64,000 bases of DNA. It comes from Taenia hydatigena. Its lineage: Eukaryota; Platyhelminthes; Cestoda; Cyclophyllidea; Taeniidae. How positions within the stretch are numbered: the stretch's first letter is position 1; each line of letters starts with the position of its first letter. The stretch is taken from NCBI GenBank assembly GCA_036345935.2, contig JADWOT020000009.1, forward strand, positions 10,073,899-10,137,898, given 5' to 3'. The notes below the pieces were generated by a model, which saw only the letters and a program-made list of their open reading frames with translations, made no database searches and was not told the origin of the DNA. Position numbers and translations under genes: made by a program. Positions 38,510 to 50,093 of the stretch are shown here, one piece after another.

Positions 38510-39330
38510 ACATATTTGTGTGAAAGTCAGAGCTTTTTCCATTTCTGAAGTAGTGTCGATAAATACTTAGAAAAAGCATGCAAACTGAAGCTTACTTGAA
38601 TAAGTACGGTGTGGGGCTCAGTTTATTCAACATTTAGCCTAGTCGACTTCGAAATCAAACTGTTAATGAATGCTAAGCTAAAGTAAAGAGTGAAAAATTC
38701 TAAACGTCTTTTGTAGCACAAAATACTATAAAATGAAATGTTGCTGTGCTAGGCGAACCAATGGCATAAATAGGAGTTGCAAAATTACTTTTGTTTTTAC
38801 TGTCTGGGCAATTGGAAATTGGATCGAGGTTCTTTGTCGGAACCAAACAACCGGGCGGTCCTTTTGGCTGTGCGGCAGCTTGGCACGAGCTGGGGTGGGT
38901 AGTGAGTTGTGGGAGGAATCTATGCTGTACTCATAGAGATCATAATGTAACAAACATGGTCCACTACACTTGAACACTCTGCTTTTAGCATTTCTAACAT
39001 GCTCCCGATAGGCTTTTGGCTATATCCCAATGAAAAGGTTTATATAATTAACACAGAATGACATCTGGGTTCCGCATCTATACTCACAGCCGTGATGTGA
39101 GGATCCTATCCATTCTCTTTTTATAATAACTCTAATTCTTCTGCTACTAATGTCTTGGCCTATTTCTCCTGTGTACTTAATACCGTTGTCGGTACCCTCC
39201 GTTTCTACCTAACAAAGTATTATTTGGTACCCCCTTTTCTTTATGAGGTGAACTTGGTCCTTTTTATTTATGCTTACTTTTATTTAGATCCGTCTTTTCC
39301 GTGTGAGTCTTTCCTACGTGATCTAGCACA
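38510..39330. other. Spacer upstream of GFM1
   Basis: No supported gene. It may hold the GFM1 promoter and 5' UTR; a GTGAGT at 39303 could mark a 5' UTR intron, but this is unproven. Confidence 0.4.
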
Positions 39331-42300
39331 ATGCGCTTCCTACTACGGCCAAATATTGGACTTCCTCGCCGCTTCGTTCAGTTAAGTCTTCGACGTTTTA
39401 ACGGCTCTTCTTCGGAGGTACATGGTTTATTCTTTCCTCTTACGCCTGCTATGTTAGCCTTTTGATGTCACCAAGATTCGGAACATCGGCATCTCGGCAC
39501 ACATTGACAGCGGCAAGACAACAGTTTCCGAGCGCATTCTTTTCTACACTAATCGAATCTCCTCAATGCATGAGGTTGGTGTGTGCTACCTATCGACGGC
39601 GAGGCTTATATGGCTTGTTCATTCTGTCAATTCTCCTCTTTTTCCAAAGGTGCGCGGAAAGGACGGAATTGGCGCGGTGATGGACTCGATGGAGCTGGAG
39701 CGTCAGCGAGGCATTACCATCCAGTCAGCGTCAACGTACACTTCGTGGCGCGGTCACACTATCAATCTCATTGATACACCTGGTCATGTGGACTTCACAG
39801 TGGAAGTGGAGCGTGCTCTACGTGTCCTTGACGGTGCTGTGCTCATTCTCTGCGCTGTAGGTGGTGTGCAGAGTCAGACACTCACCGTAGACAGGCAGAT
39901 GAAACGCTATCAGATACCCAAGGTTGCTTTTATCAACAAGGTTGACCGTCAGGATGCCAATCCGTATCGTGTAATCAAACAAATGCGGTGAGTTTTGCTT
40001 TCTTTCTGAGCCTCTTACCCCATGATCTTGGTCTTTGTTTCCTGCAACGTTAATGCCGCTCAATCCATTCTCTGACGACACGTCAAGGTATTTTCTGGGA
40101 GAACTGAGCAAAAATTGTTTGACATAGAGTTTGGTGTTTGACCAACGATACCTGCATACCTGCACTTGACGGGCTCGAACTGCTTTGTTCTATACGCTGC
40201 TTCTTGGTGGGAACGATTCCACTGTATTGGGCAACAGTAAAAATTTAGTGATAAGCCTTCAAATTGCTTTGGATGTCGCATTACCAAGTAGAGGGACAGC
40301 GTCCGTACTTATCTAGTTACAAACTGCAACATCTCGTGCTTCCTGTAGCCAGATTTACAATAGTCTTCTATTTACGTTCCACTTTGCTACCTTTTATGAA
40401 ATCGCTGTTTTTTAGTCGATCGCCATGCATTTCACAATTCACCAGGTTTCCTTTTCGCTGCACTCGTTTTGGGAAATAGGGTCATTGCATTCTTTTGGTG
40501 ACGCTGATTTTCTTTTGCATGTATTTGGCTTTTTCTCTTCAACGCACAAGATATCTGTTTCAGTGACAAGCTGCTTTATCACTCGGCCTTTGTGAATATC
40601 CCCATCGGCTTGGAGTCGAAGAACGTCGGCATAGTTGACCTTCTTGCGGAAAAGGCAATCTACTTTGATGAGCCACAAGGCTTAACTCTCCGTGAGGAAG
40701 AAATCCCCAAGGATATGGTAGCAGAAGCAAAGGATCGTCGTAATGAAATGATTGGTATGTGGTTTCTTCGTTTTTTAATTTAGTCACCACTTTCGACAGT
40801 TTGGTGGCCCTATTGGTAAACTTCCGGTAGTAGCTTTCTTTCCGCTTAATTACTAAGCACAATTTTAGAGACTGGTATTTTATTCGTGTCAACGCCCCAA
40901 AAATTAGACTTAAAATTACTTCTTCACCTCACTTGACCGTTTGAATCTCTGCAGTAGTTGTTCCGTGTAACGTTAAAGCAGTCCCAAGGCCATCTGAGTG
41001 GCATTTATAACACATCCTGTGATTACTGTTGAAAATTTGGTGGAGTAGATCAGGCATCGGTCATGGCAACCAAATAGAACCGAGCAAAGTATGTGCTATG
41101 CCCCTAAACCCCATTAGTAATACTAATTAACTGAAATGGTTGCAGCATTACGACTTCACTAACAATAATTGCAAGGTGTACTGCTAGAGGGTGAGGCAAT
41201 TCTGTTAGTAGCTAACAGGAGGTGTCTATCGGTCCTAGTGTACCGTTTATTGCAGAGTGTTTGGCCAACGCGGATGAAGCGATAGGCGAAGCCTACCTTT
41301 CAGAGGCACCTCTCTCGGTAGAGCAGCTGAAAGCAGGTATACGGAGAGCTACCCTGGCCCACCGCTTCACGCCAGTGCTGGTGGGCACGGCACTTAGAAA
41401 TCGTGGTGTGCAGCCCCTCATGGACGCGGTAGTGGACTACCTGCCCAACCCCATGGAAATCAAGCACTACGCCCTGCATGAAAAGGAGGGGTGTGTGTGT
41501 GGTCTTCTTTTTGTCCTATTTCTATTACTTATAGGTGAGATCGCTTCTACTACCGTTATCCTTACAGAGAAACGGAGAAGGTGCTCTTGGATGGGTCTCG
41601 AACATCTGATGCACCTTATTTGGGCCTCGCCTTTAAACTTGAGGTCTGTACGCTGCATTTCTGCGTCGGTTGAATCACTCTAATTCCCTTCTTCTAGGCT
41701 GGAACAGAACTTTTGTCCATTTTAGTATTTTTTTTGAAAATAATGTTAATTATCTCACCTTTACTTCATCTCTTATCGGATTTGAGTTTTTTAAGTTTGA
41801 TCCTTCCAATCGTCTTCACGTTTATAGAATGTTTTCGGCGCATTTCGTTCCCAAATGTGAGAATTGTGTGCATTTGGATACAAAAGCTTTTCAGCAGCTA
41901 GTGTTTGTTGGAATTCTGATCCCATTTCCTCTGCATTCATTTGTGGTAGTGGAAAACCAACTGCGTTTTTTCGACCCCTTAATTGTAGGGATTGTGAAAC
42001 AGCCGCTGGAACTTAGTCATCTGAGCTGTGTAGACGTTTTCACTTTGTCCCATTTGGGAAAAAAATAATTTATTTTTTGCGTTTTGTAGGCTAGCAAGTT
42101 CGGCCAGCTGACTTACACACGTGTGTATCAGGGCTGTCTACGACGCGGCGAGTCGGTGCGAAACACTCGCACGGGCAAGAAGGTACGAGTGCCGCGTCTG
42201 GGGCGAATGAATGTGGATACCTTCGAGGACCTTGAGGCCGTCCACGCTGGTGACATTGCCGCTCTTTTCGGCGTCGAATGCTCCTCTGGCGACACCCTCG

Positions 42301-44613
42301 TTTCTCCCAACAGTCCCATGGAAAACCTTTCCATGGTGAGGTTCTCAAGTTGTTTCTGAGTTCATTTTGCGGCACCTTGTGTTGACTAGACTAAGCTGCT
42401 AATTGGGTTGAGGCGTAAGCATTATTAAATGGTTCTCGAAAGAAATTAATTTTAAGAGAACCTCTCATGCGCTTGTAGGATGCTTTCTATCCATATATTT
42501 AGAAGTGGGGTGATAGTTAAGCACTTTTTAACCGTTTGAGATTACCACTTGCGACCAGAAGAAACTTTTTTTTCAGAAGCAATTTGAGCTGCTGATGCTA
42601 AATTCTAGTACTCCCTCATTTGATGCTGAAATATTAGGCGTTCTATCAACTCAGGGTTTCGCAATACTTCCGGCTTAAAGTTTGGCTGATTTAACGCTGG
42701 TTTTAACATACTTGAGAGAAGAACAGATCTATTGTTCGGCCGCATAAAAGACCGAAAATCTAAAAGCCGAATCTCTCCCACTTTGCCATAAATATAACAT
42801 GCACTTTGTCAAACCCTGGCAGGAGTCGATGTACATTCCAGAGCCCGTGGTTTCTATGTCCATCACGCCTGTGGACAAGCACAACATAGATGGTTTCAGC
42901 AAAGGTCTGGCGCGTTTCACCAGGGAGGATCCCACCTTTCGTCTTTGCCATGACCCCGAGAGCGGCCAGGCTCTGGTCTCAGGCATGGGCGAACTACACC
43001 TGGAGATATATGCCCAACGCCTGGCTCGCGAGTACAACGCGCCCTGTGTTCTGGGCAAACCAAAGGTCGCTTTCCGTGAGACCCTACTTGAACCGGTGCC
43101 GTGAGTTGTTTTACTTAAACCTTTCTTTGTTGCTGTCATCGCATACACGCCCGTGGAGTACTTGTGTTACTCTAGCTAAACACTTTGTTGGTAGAAATTT
43201 CCCATTTAGTCAGCTGCTGGGTTATAACTCAAAAGAACACTTCTCTAAGCTTACCTTAGCAACGGAATCACAGCTATTGCCTTTTTGGTCGCACCAGCTT
43301 TGACTACTTGCATAAGAAGCAATCAGGTGGCGCAGGTCAGTACGGTCGAGTGATTGGGCTGCTGGAGCCGCTACCGACGGAGCAGAACACGCAAGTGGTC
43401 TTCTCCGACGAGACAATGGGTACCAACATTCCCAAGCACTATGTCCCTGCCATCGAGACGGGCTTTCGGGGCGTGTGTGAAGCCGGTGGCAGCCTCTGTG
43501 GTGCCAAGGTGGTAGGAGTGCGCTTCCGACTTCAAGACGGTGCCCATCACTGTGTTGACAGCAGCGACTGGGCCTTCCAACAGGCTGCTGAAGGCGCTGT
43601 GCGACAGGGTAGGCTTTTGTCCAAATCCCAACTCTGCTTTGCAGCAAACAGTTGGAATGTATAGCTTTATATCAGGTGACCGGAAATTTCCTTTAACATT
43701 TACTATTTGGCTCTGGGCTGCTGCTCTTCTGCACGCCTCACTTTATTCTAACTTCATCCAGGAGGATAGTGCCTCTTCTAATGTATCTCAAAAGTAGGAG
43801 TTACGAGACCTGCAGGCAGTAACCTCAGGATCCTTACAAAATATAACAGAAAAACAATCAAGGTCTTAGAAGTTATTCGTATATGCTTACCCTACCCAAC
43901 ACTACCTGTGTAGTGTTGTTACTCTTGTTAAAGTGGTTACTTCCTCTTCTCCCTCCTTTACCCTTCGATCAGTGTAACCAGAATGCTCTAGAGTCGATTC
44001 CACTAATACCAGTTCTCACGTTTATTCAAAGTTTATTTTCCTTACTTTTGGTGAGTCTGTAGAAGTGGGAGCGGTCATTTCAGATCTACTTGCTTAAAAT
44101 TGCTGCCGTCTTCCTCTCATAGCATTCGAGCGAGGTAACTGGACCATCCTCGAGCCGATCATGTTGGTAGAATGCACCGCGCCGGTGGAGTTTCATGGCC
44201 AACTTCTCAGCTCTGTGACTCGACGCAATGGTCTCATTGTGGACACTGATGTCAGTGATGCATATGCTCGAGTTGTCGCTGAGGTGGGCGGATGAAGCTG
44301 TTGTTGTAACTCATTTAACATGCATATGAGTATCCCTGACTCGTTTACTGCTTTTGCACACATGAAGATCGGGTTATTTGCTTGTTCCACCTTTTTTTGC
44401 ACTCCACAGGTCCCGCTAAACGACATGTTCGGTTTCGCAGGGGAGCTACGGGGACTGACTGAGGGCAAGGGAGAGTACACAATGGAGTACTGCAAATACT
44501 GTCCCGCCCGTAGCGACACTATGGAGGCGGTGATTGCAGAGGCCGAGGAAGGAAAGCAGGACTCTGGTGCTGTCAACGCCGCTGCCAAGAGCAAGAAGAA
44601 AAAGCGCAACTAG
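39331..44613 (+). CDS. GFM1: Elongation factor G 1, mitochondrial
   Basis: Translocase GTPase of mitochondrial protein synthesis. Eleven exons join in frame: 39331-39417, 39458-39574, 39650-39987, 40564-40754, 41256-41490, 41568-41643, 42090-42335, 42823-43100, 43298-43608, 44123-44283 and 44410-44613. They give 747 residues; human GFM1 has 751. Exon 1 supplies a basic, Arg/Ser-rich 29-residue start without acidic residues until its end, as expected of a mitochondrial targeting peptide. GTPase motifs are AHIDSGKT (43-50), RGITI (88-92), DTPGH (110-114) and NKVD (164-167). Downstream, [33 protein letters not shown] and VPLNDMFG mark the later EF-G domains. The protein ends in a lysine-rich KKKKRN tail. 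All introns are GT-AG. GFM1 rather than GFM2 is indicated by the close match throughout to GFM1-type motifs. Confidence 0.95.
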
Positions 44614-45013
44614 CTAGGACGCACACACACAACACCCCCATGTATAGACCATCACCAACTTCCACTCCCGTACTTATTTTAGTCCGTAGTAGTAGAATCG
44701 TCACATTTGAAATGAGTCTTATTTGGAGGTTGAATGAAGAAATGTTTGTTTTGCTTCAATCTCTAGCTTCTTTATACGCCATTCCTGGTTTATGGAAGGC
44801 GATTTTTGCTGGTTCTGGTTTCGTGTTCTTGTTTTCGTTCTACTGCTGTGCTTACTTCAATGCAAACGCCAGTCGCTGCACTTGAGGTCGACCTTCATTG
44901 TTGGTTTTTAATTTCTATTGTTTTTTTCCTTCTACCAGCTTTGAGGAAATTTGTTTAGATGACAGCAAGCGAATGGACTTTATAGGGCAGTCAATCTAGC
45001 ACTGGATTGATAA

Positions 45014-45382
45014 ATGCTTCTGAATTGCTGCATATTTTGGGGGTTATTTCGAGTAGATGATTGCGTGAGTATTAACCTCTCAGGTTTGCTTTTTTATCTC
45101 TCACATGGGTTCTTATTACCTTCCAGATTGTCATTGCATTTTCTCATGGTACTATCGGATTTGGGGGGTGGAAATGGTACCCAGATACCATTACTGGTAA
45201 GTTTTTACATGTAGATGGGGCTTGCTTTATCTTATCCTCTTCCCGTTCTCACTAAGGTGGAACAATTGCCTTAATTCAAATTGACCTCTTTTCAACGCTT
45301 CCCTTGACAAGCTTCCATTCGGATCCGTGTCCGAGAGAAGCGTATTTGGAAACCGGTAGATGAGGATGCCGTTGGAGTTTAA
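45014..45382 (+). CDS. Likely small gene or 3' exons, unidentified
   Basis: Three stretches join in frame on the plus strand: 45014-45064 (ATG, ending TGC|GTGAGT), 45127-45196 (after TTACCTTCCAG, ending ACTG|GTAAGT) and 45312-45382 (after CTTGACAAG, TAA stop). Introns are 62 and 115 nt. The 63-residue product starts hydrophobic (MLLNCCIFWGLF), contains GTIGFGGWKWYPDTI, and ends with a basic SIRIRVREKRIWKP and an acidic tail. In-frame stops lie just before the ATG. The last two exons are the more convincing; the true 5' end may be elsewhere. AATAAA at 45472 could serve it. No family was recognised. Confidence 0.42.
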
Positions 45383-45471
45383 TTTATTTGTTTTCTTGAT
45401 GATGAAATTTGGCGAAATAGTTTCTATCTCGGATTAGGAACCTCCTTTTCCTATGAGGAAATCATAGTGTC

Positions 45472-45477
45472 AATAAA
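45472..45477 (+). promoter_or_regulatory. Candidate polyadenylation signal
   Basis: AATAAA on the plus strand, 90 nt after the TAA at 45380-45382. It is also the first clear perfect hexamer downstream of GFM1, so it could serve either. Confidence 0.4.
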
Positions 45478-45739
45478 ATTAATCAAGTTTGGGTCAATTG
45501 TTACCACCTTTTAAGTAACTGGCACCCGATGAGAAACTATGATAATTGTTAATCCATTTAAAAATGCCATTCTACTCCCAAATATAGCTAGGAAGTTAAC
45601 AGCAATTTAGTGTCCAGATGAACTGTAGAAGCTGTGGACTAACAAATGTTGGATGTCACTTTGATAAGGGCCTCATGAACCACCTTAAGAGTTCGGTCAC
45701 AGGGAGATGGACTAACTAATCTAGGTTGGTGAAAAAGCT

Positions 45740-45870
45740 GGCTTATTATGCTTGATTTGCTTTGCCCTTCCACTGGGCGGAATGACAAATGGGCCAGGGT
45801 AACGGTCCCGTAGTCCCTTCACATGTCGGTGATGCATCGTTACGGCTTCTTTCGACTCGGCGGAGCGCTA
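45740..45870 (+). repeat. LTR fragment of the TRIM family
   Basis: Contains CCTTCCACTGGGCGGAATGA and CACATGTCGGTGATGCATCG followed by GGCTTCTTTCGACTC, the central and distal LTR segments. It is truncated at both ends. Confidence 0.5.
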
Positions 45871-46199
45871 CCTTTTCTGTCAGCTGAAAGCAACGCTGAT
45901 CCTAAAGAACAACTATCCTGATTTACATTGCTGAAATGCTAAACCTTAAAGTGGCGAAAGAAGAGGATCACAAGCTCCAGTTGGGCTGATCTGTAACAAT
46001 TAGATTGTAAACGTTGTCATACCTTGAAAACCGTCGCAGCTCCGTGCTTTCAAGAAATACTATCAAAAGCTCAAGCGAATCACACCAGATATCAATTAAG
46101 TAAACACGTGATGCCTTCCCCCCCCCTCCCTCTCTATTAAGTGGATATGTGTCAAACATTTATGGCTGGGTAGTACTTCGGTGAAATCGAAGTGGCATA

Positions 46200-46694
46200 T
46201 CAGAATATTCTTGAAGCCCTATCCCCACGGAGCCATTTCAAATCCCATCCTTTTTTAAATTACTGCATTTGGACCAATGTTCTTACGACTTGCGATGGTT
46301 ATGCGAGAAGACTGACGCATTATCCCTTCTCCTAATAAAGTTCTCAAACAGGATGCAACCCTGGATCCAGTGGAATTGCCATGAGGGATCAGTGATATGT
46401 TAGTCAAACGCCTTCTCCAGTTGCACGCAAATGCGCCGTTGGTTTGTGGCGGGCGGAGCGGGAGACTAACCAGGAGGAGCGCAGAGAACAACACTCAAAC
46501 GAAGGGAATGGGCTGTTACACTTCGGTGGTTAGTTTAACTCTTCGTTTTGACTTCCAAGACACTTAAGGCTCTGAGATTGTACTTTCGCCGGGTTGTATG
46601 GCCTCTGTGCTATGCCAGTGGACTCCCGACCTTTCTATGTGTCGGCTCCACATATTCTACCTTCTTTCGACCTCAGGGAAGGCTGGAGTGCTAA
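46200..46694 (+). mobile_element. TRIM-type element remnant: interior plus 3' LTR
   Basis: The interior starts near GTTCTTACGACTTGCGATGG (46278). It runs to a purine-rich AACGAAGGGAATGGGC immediately before the LTR, which begins TGTTACACTTCGG at 46514 and ends near GGAGTGCTAAAG at about 46694. The left LTR is missing. Confidence 0.65.
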
Positions 46695-46997
46695 AGTCTC
46701 ATCACAATGTTTATTTTGTAAAAAGTTTCATTGTGTTGGATTAATTCTAGCATTGGTATCTCAAAGCTCCAATAACACTCGTTCAAATCAGGTTTTGATT
46801 ATTAGGCTATTTTTTCCCACAAAGGGAATTTTATTGCCGCCAACATTCTGTGAAACGGGAAAGTTTTCGCGCCCTTATTGCAAATGTAACGCTAACATTT
46901 GAAAGACGGAAAGTAAGTATTCATTATAATCTCCAAGAAGTAGTCCTTTTAAATCCCTGCTCCAACTACTTGAAATTGGGTTTATTAGTATGCAAGA

Positions 46998-47025
46998 GTG
47001 TGTGTGTGTGTGCGTGTGTGTGTGT
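46998..47025. repeat. GT microsatellite
   Basis: GT dinucleotide run with one GC interruption, abutting the stop codon of the phosphatase gene. Confidence 0.95.
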
Positions 47026-48249
47026 CTATTTCGGTCCTTTAGCAATATTTGGATGCGTTGTGAGTCCTGTGGAGGCTAAAGGTCGTGGAGTTACTGGAAC
47101 ATCGGTGCGGAGTATGTGGAAGCTCCCCTCCAGCTCTGTGTCCTCTTGATTTCGAGGACTAGACGTGGAGTCAGAAAGGTAGTTCGGAGGTGGGGCTGCT
47201 CGATTCAGACAAAAAACTGCTGCCGCGTTATCAAACTCTCCGCAGTAATTGGGCGCTGAGAAGATTGTGACGAGAGAGCGATTGGCGTAGAACTCATACC
47301 CATCCTCCACCACCTGGTGAGCTCGACAAATGAGGTCCAGATTAAAGCGGTCCAAAAAGCGATCGATAATGTCCGGACCGAACATGTAGGAGACGCCTCG
47401 TTCGCTTGGCTCCCATCCACGGGGCTCGCGACCATCTGCCACAGACTCCAGGTACCAAGGATCTGACCAGAGGAGATCACAAAGCAGTCCACAATCTGGC
47501 ACGTCACAAGGGCGGACAATCTCTCGAATTTTTCGTTTCAAGTCAGCCAGACTGGTTAGCTCTGGGGTAAGCATTTCTGGTGAGAGACCGCCGTGGCAGC
47601 AGAATATTTGGTTCTCGATTATCGCACTTACAGGCAGACAGGAGAAGGCGTCAATAAACGTCCTCCACAGTTTTACAGAAAATCGTTTTCTGCACTCTTC
47701 GAAGAAACCATAGATGCGTGAAATTGCTTGACTCTCATGATTCCCACGAAGGAGGAAAAAACGAGTCGGATAACGAAGTTTGTAGCAGAAAAGTAGGCAT
47801 ATCGTCTCTAAACCTTGTCTTCCACGATCAACATAGTCCCCTAGGAATAGATAATTAACTTTATCAGGCAGTCCACAGAGTTCAAATAGGCGGAGCAAAT
47901 CGTCATATTGTCCATGAATGTCACCGCAAACTTTGATCGGTCCACCAAGGTCAAGAAGGCCAGGTTGTGCAAGGAAAAGGGCACGAACACTGCGACAAAT
48001 ACTTGTCATCTCATCACTAGTCAGCATTAGGGACCGGTTGGCCTTTTCTCGAACCTTCCATAGCCGTGCTATGTAGGTATCTAGCAGCTCATTATTACTG
48101 TTGATGGAGATTTTTGTATTTGACTGATTGTGGGCACGATTGTCCACGGGAGGCGCTAATTCACCCTGTGAGGGTGGAGCATGGGCGATGAAATCACCTA
48201 AACACTTTGTCTCACCTTTTGACGAGATTTGCGGTTCGACGGTTATCAT
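47026..48249 (-). CDS. PP1-type serine/threonine phosphatase, intronless
   Basis: Metallophosphatase of the PPP family, closest to protein phosphatase 1 catalytic subunits. It removes phosphate from Ser/Thr on partner-selected substrates. Starting at ATG 48249 it has 407 residues; PP1 has about 330. All metal and catalytic motifs are present in order: GDIHGQ (about 109-114), [44 protein letters not shown] and [12 protein letters not shown]. Unusual points: an N-terminal extension of about 55 residues; a short insert after WSDP; an insert of about 18 residues after the FDNA segment; and GNHESQ where PP1 has GNHECA. The frame is open upstream to 48399 without an ATG, so an upstream exon is possible. 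The lack of introns, beside intron-rich genes, suggests a retrocopy. The frame is intact and probably functional. Confidence 0.9.
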   Translation of the reverse strand: MITVEPQISSKGETKCLGDFIAHAPPSQGELAPPVDNRAHNQSNTKISINSNNELLDTYIARLWKVREKANRSLMLTSDEMTSICRSVRALFLAQPGLLDLGGPIKVCGDIHGQYDDLLRLFELCGLPDKVNYLFLGDYVDRGRQGLETICLLFCYKLRYPTRFFLLRGNHESQAISRIYGFFEECRKRFSVKLWRTFIDAFSCLPVSAIIENQIFCCHGGLSPEMLTPELTSLADLKRKIREIVRPCDVPDCGLLCDLLWSDPWYLESVADGREPRGWEPSERGVSYMFGPDIIDRFLDRFNLDLICRAHQVVEDGYEFYANRSLVTIFSAPNYCGEFDNAAAVFCLNRAAPPPNYLSDSTSSPRNQEDTELEGSFHILRTDVPVTPRPLASTGLTTHPNIAKGPK

Positions 48250-48533
48250 GTCATACCGGTCTCGATGTGCTGTTCTACCGGTAGCACTCCATACTTTATG
48301 TCGCGTGAATCCTATTGATTTTCCCTCCGAGTTATGGAAGTTTGCAGGCTCTGTGCCGGAAGAAGGATTCAAGACCAGTGGGATCGTGGATTTACTTTGT
48401 TAAAACTACATTACCAAGGTATTCACTGTTCATGAGGAAATGTGAAAGGGATTACACTAGTATCCCTTACAAACCTGTTGGCAATGTAATTTTAGGGCAA
48501 GTAGTTCGCGCAGCTACAGCACTTCGTGGTGCA

Positions 48534-48735
48534 TGTAATACTTTGATTATTTAAACTACCGGTTCTGGTCAGGGTCACAGAGGAGGCCATATTGCTCTAG
48601 CTGTATAGGCTGGCCTCCGGGCCATGCCAGTAGCCTATTTCCCTCTGTATGTTGAATATATATATATATATATACATATATTCTACCCTGGTATTCTGCC
48701 TTCTTTTGCCTTCGAGGGAGCCTCGGGACGCTACA
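48534..48735 (+). repeat. 5' LTR of the intact TRIM element
   Basis: 202 bp from TGTAATACTTTG to GGACGCTACA, with an internal AT repeat near 48656-48676. Confidence 0.85.
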
Positions 48736-49290
48736 TTGGTGGCAGCAGAAGGCGAACCCGACTCTATAGGGTTCCTATCCCGGTCTCTATCGCGTGTGGC
48801 ATATTGAAGCGGTGCGAAAGAAGTGCATGTGCTACGGATGAGAGTATCTCTGACCTCCCATCGCAGAAGGGCTAAGAACGATGTCCGCCTTCGGCATCTC
48901 CTTCATCTTCGTGTCCCACAGGAAAGCTATTAAAAACTGAAGAGACACTAGCCAAGGACCACCTGGAAAGGTTTCGTTCTGGAGATTACCCTTAATATAC
49001 TTGCTTAAGGAGATCGGTTTGCTAACGTCTCCCTATGGACACACTGATGGTCGGCAGGACCTCTTATTCTGAACTTTGTTCCCTAGCCGGATGAAACTCC
49101 AAGTTCAATCGAACTGCCAAGGGGATCACTGACGTTGGTGTCAAGCATCGTCTCAATCGCGCCAAATGTCGACGACTGGCATAGTTAGCTCGTGGGTGCT
49201 TCTTGCAGCACTGATTACGTTGCAACGGCTGACGCGGGAGGTGTACCAAGGGGCGCGTCGGGGACGACGCTCGAAAGAGGAAATGGACAA

Positions 49291-49476
49291 TTTAATACTT
49301 CGTTTGTTTAAACCACCGGTTTTGGTCAGGGTCACAGAGGTGGCCATATTGCTCTAGCTGCGTGGGCTGGCCCTCGGGTCATGCCAGCAGCTCATTTTCC
49401 TCTGTCTGTTGAACATAGATATTATATCCTAGTATTCTGCCTTCTTTTGCCTTCAAGGGAGCCTCGAGACTCTACA
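49291..49476 (+). repeat. 3' LTR of the intact TRIM element
   Basis: 186 bp from TTTAATACTTCG to GAGACTCTACA. It is collinear with the 5' LTR, sharing for example GGTCAGGGTCACAGAGG and ATTCTGCCTTCTTTTGCC. Confidence 0.85.
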
Positions 49477-50093
49477 GTGCAAATCTCATGTTTTACTTGA
49501 TTTCATCTGGGTCTTGAGCAGATGAAAATGTGGCGTAACGTTGTCAATACAATCAGTTGTTGCAGAGCAAATATTCTCGGCCCAGAGATTTGTGCAATAA
49601 AGATTGAGTCTCTTGTTTGAAAAATGTCGCTTAATGAGACGCGGCGTTTTACACATGCAAATATATTTCACAGGGTTATTTTTGGTGTAGCAAGTATCTA
49701 AGGGCTTTCATGCAGTAAACAATACTTGTTAGTAGAACTAGATTTTATTAAGCATTTTTGGTACAACCAAACGCTATTTATAACTATTCATCTTGTTAAT
49801 CGCTAGCAAACAAAGACGGAATAGAAGTCTGCAAAGTTCATCAATATGATTCTTGTCCATCAAATACTAATGTAAATGCAAATTGTTTCTTATCCGCAAT
49901 CCGCATAACAAGTGACTTTGCAGTCGAATCGATATTTGGGTCACGTTAAGTTAGTTTAAATTAATCTCAAACGCTGTGCCACTTTAAACGGCGTGGGGAT
50001 GGTTTAGTTAATTCTTTCGTGTTCCCGTGATACGCTTTGCGTTTGCTGTCATATGCACAATTTGGTTCGTAGATAGTGGCTACGCAATAAAAC

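Larger units (their letters stand above)
48529..49481 (+). mobile_element. Intact TRIM-type LTR retroelement with target duplication
   Basis: Complete non-autonomous element, 48534-49476 (943 bp). Its LTRs (48534-48735 and 49291-49476) are flanked by the 5-bp duplication GTGCA at 48529-48533 and 49477-49481. LTR ends are TG...CA on the left copy; the right copy starts TT, a point change. The left LTR is followed by TTGGTGGCAGCAG, a candidate primer-binding site. The right LTR is preceded by purine-rich AAAGAGGAAATGGACAA. The interior, about 555 bp, has no long conserved frame, so it needs proteins from an autonomous relative. The LTRs differ at roughly 25 positions by eye plus an AT-dinucleotide expansion in the left copy, so the insertion is not recent. 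It lies about 280 bp from the phosphatase start codon. Confidence 0.88.

Noticed and set aside
41670..42068. 132-codon plus-strand frame inside GFM1
   Set aside because: It lies within the intron between exons 41568-41643 and 42090-42335, which join perfectly; it is unconserved hydrophobic sequence.
43222..43647. 141-codon minus-strand frame
   Set aside because: Antisense of GFM1 exon 9, whose GC-rich codons suppress stops on the other strand.
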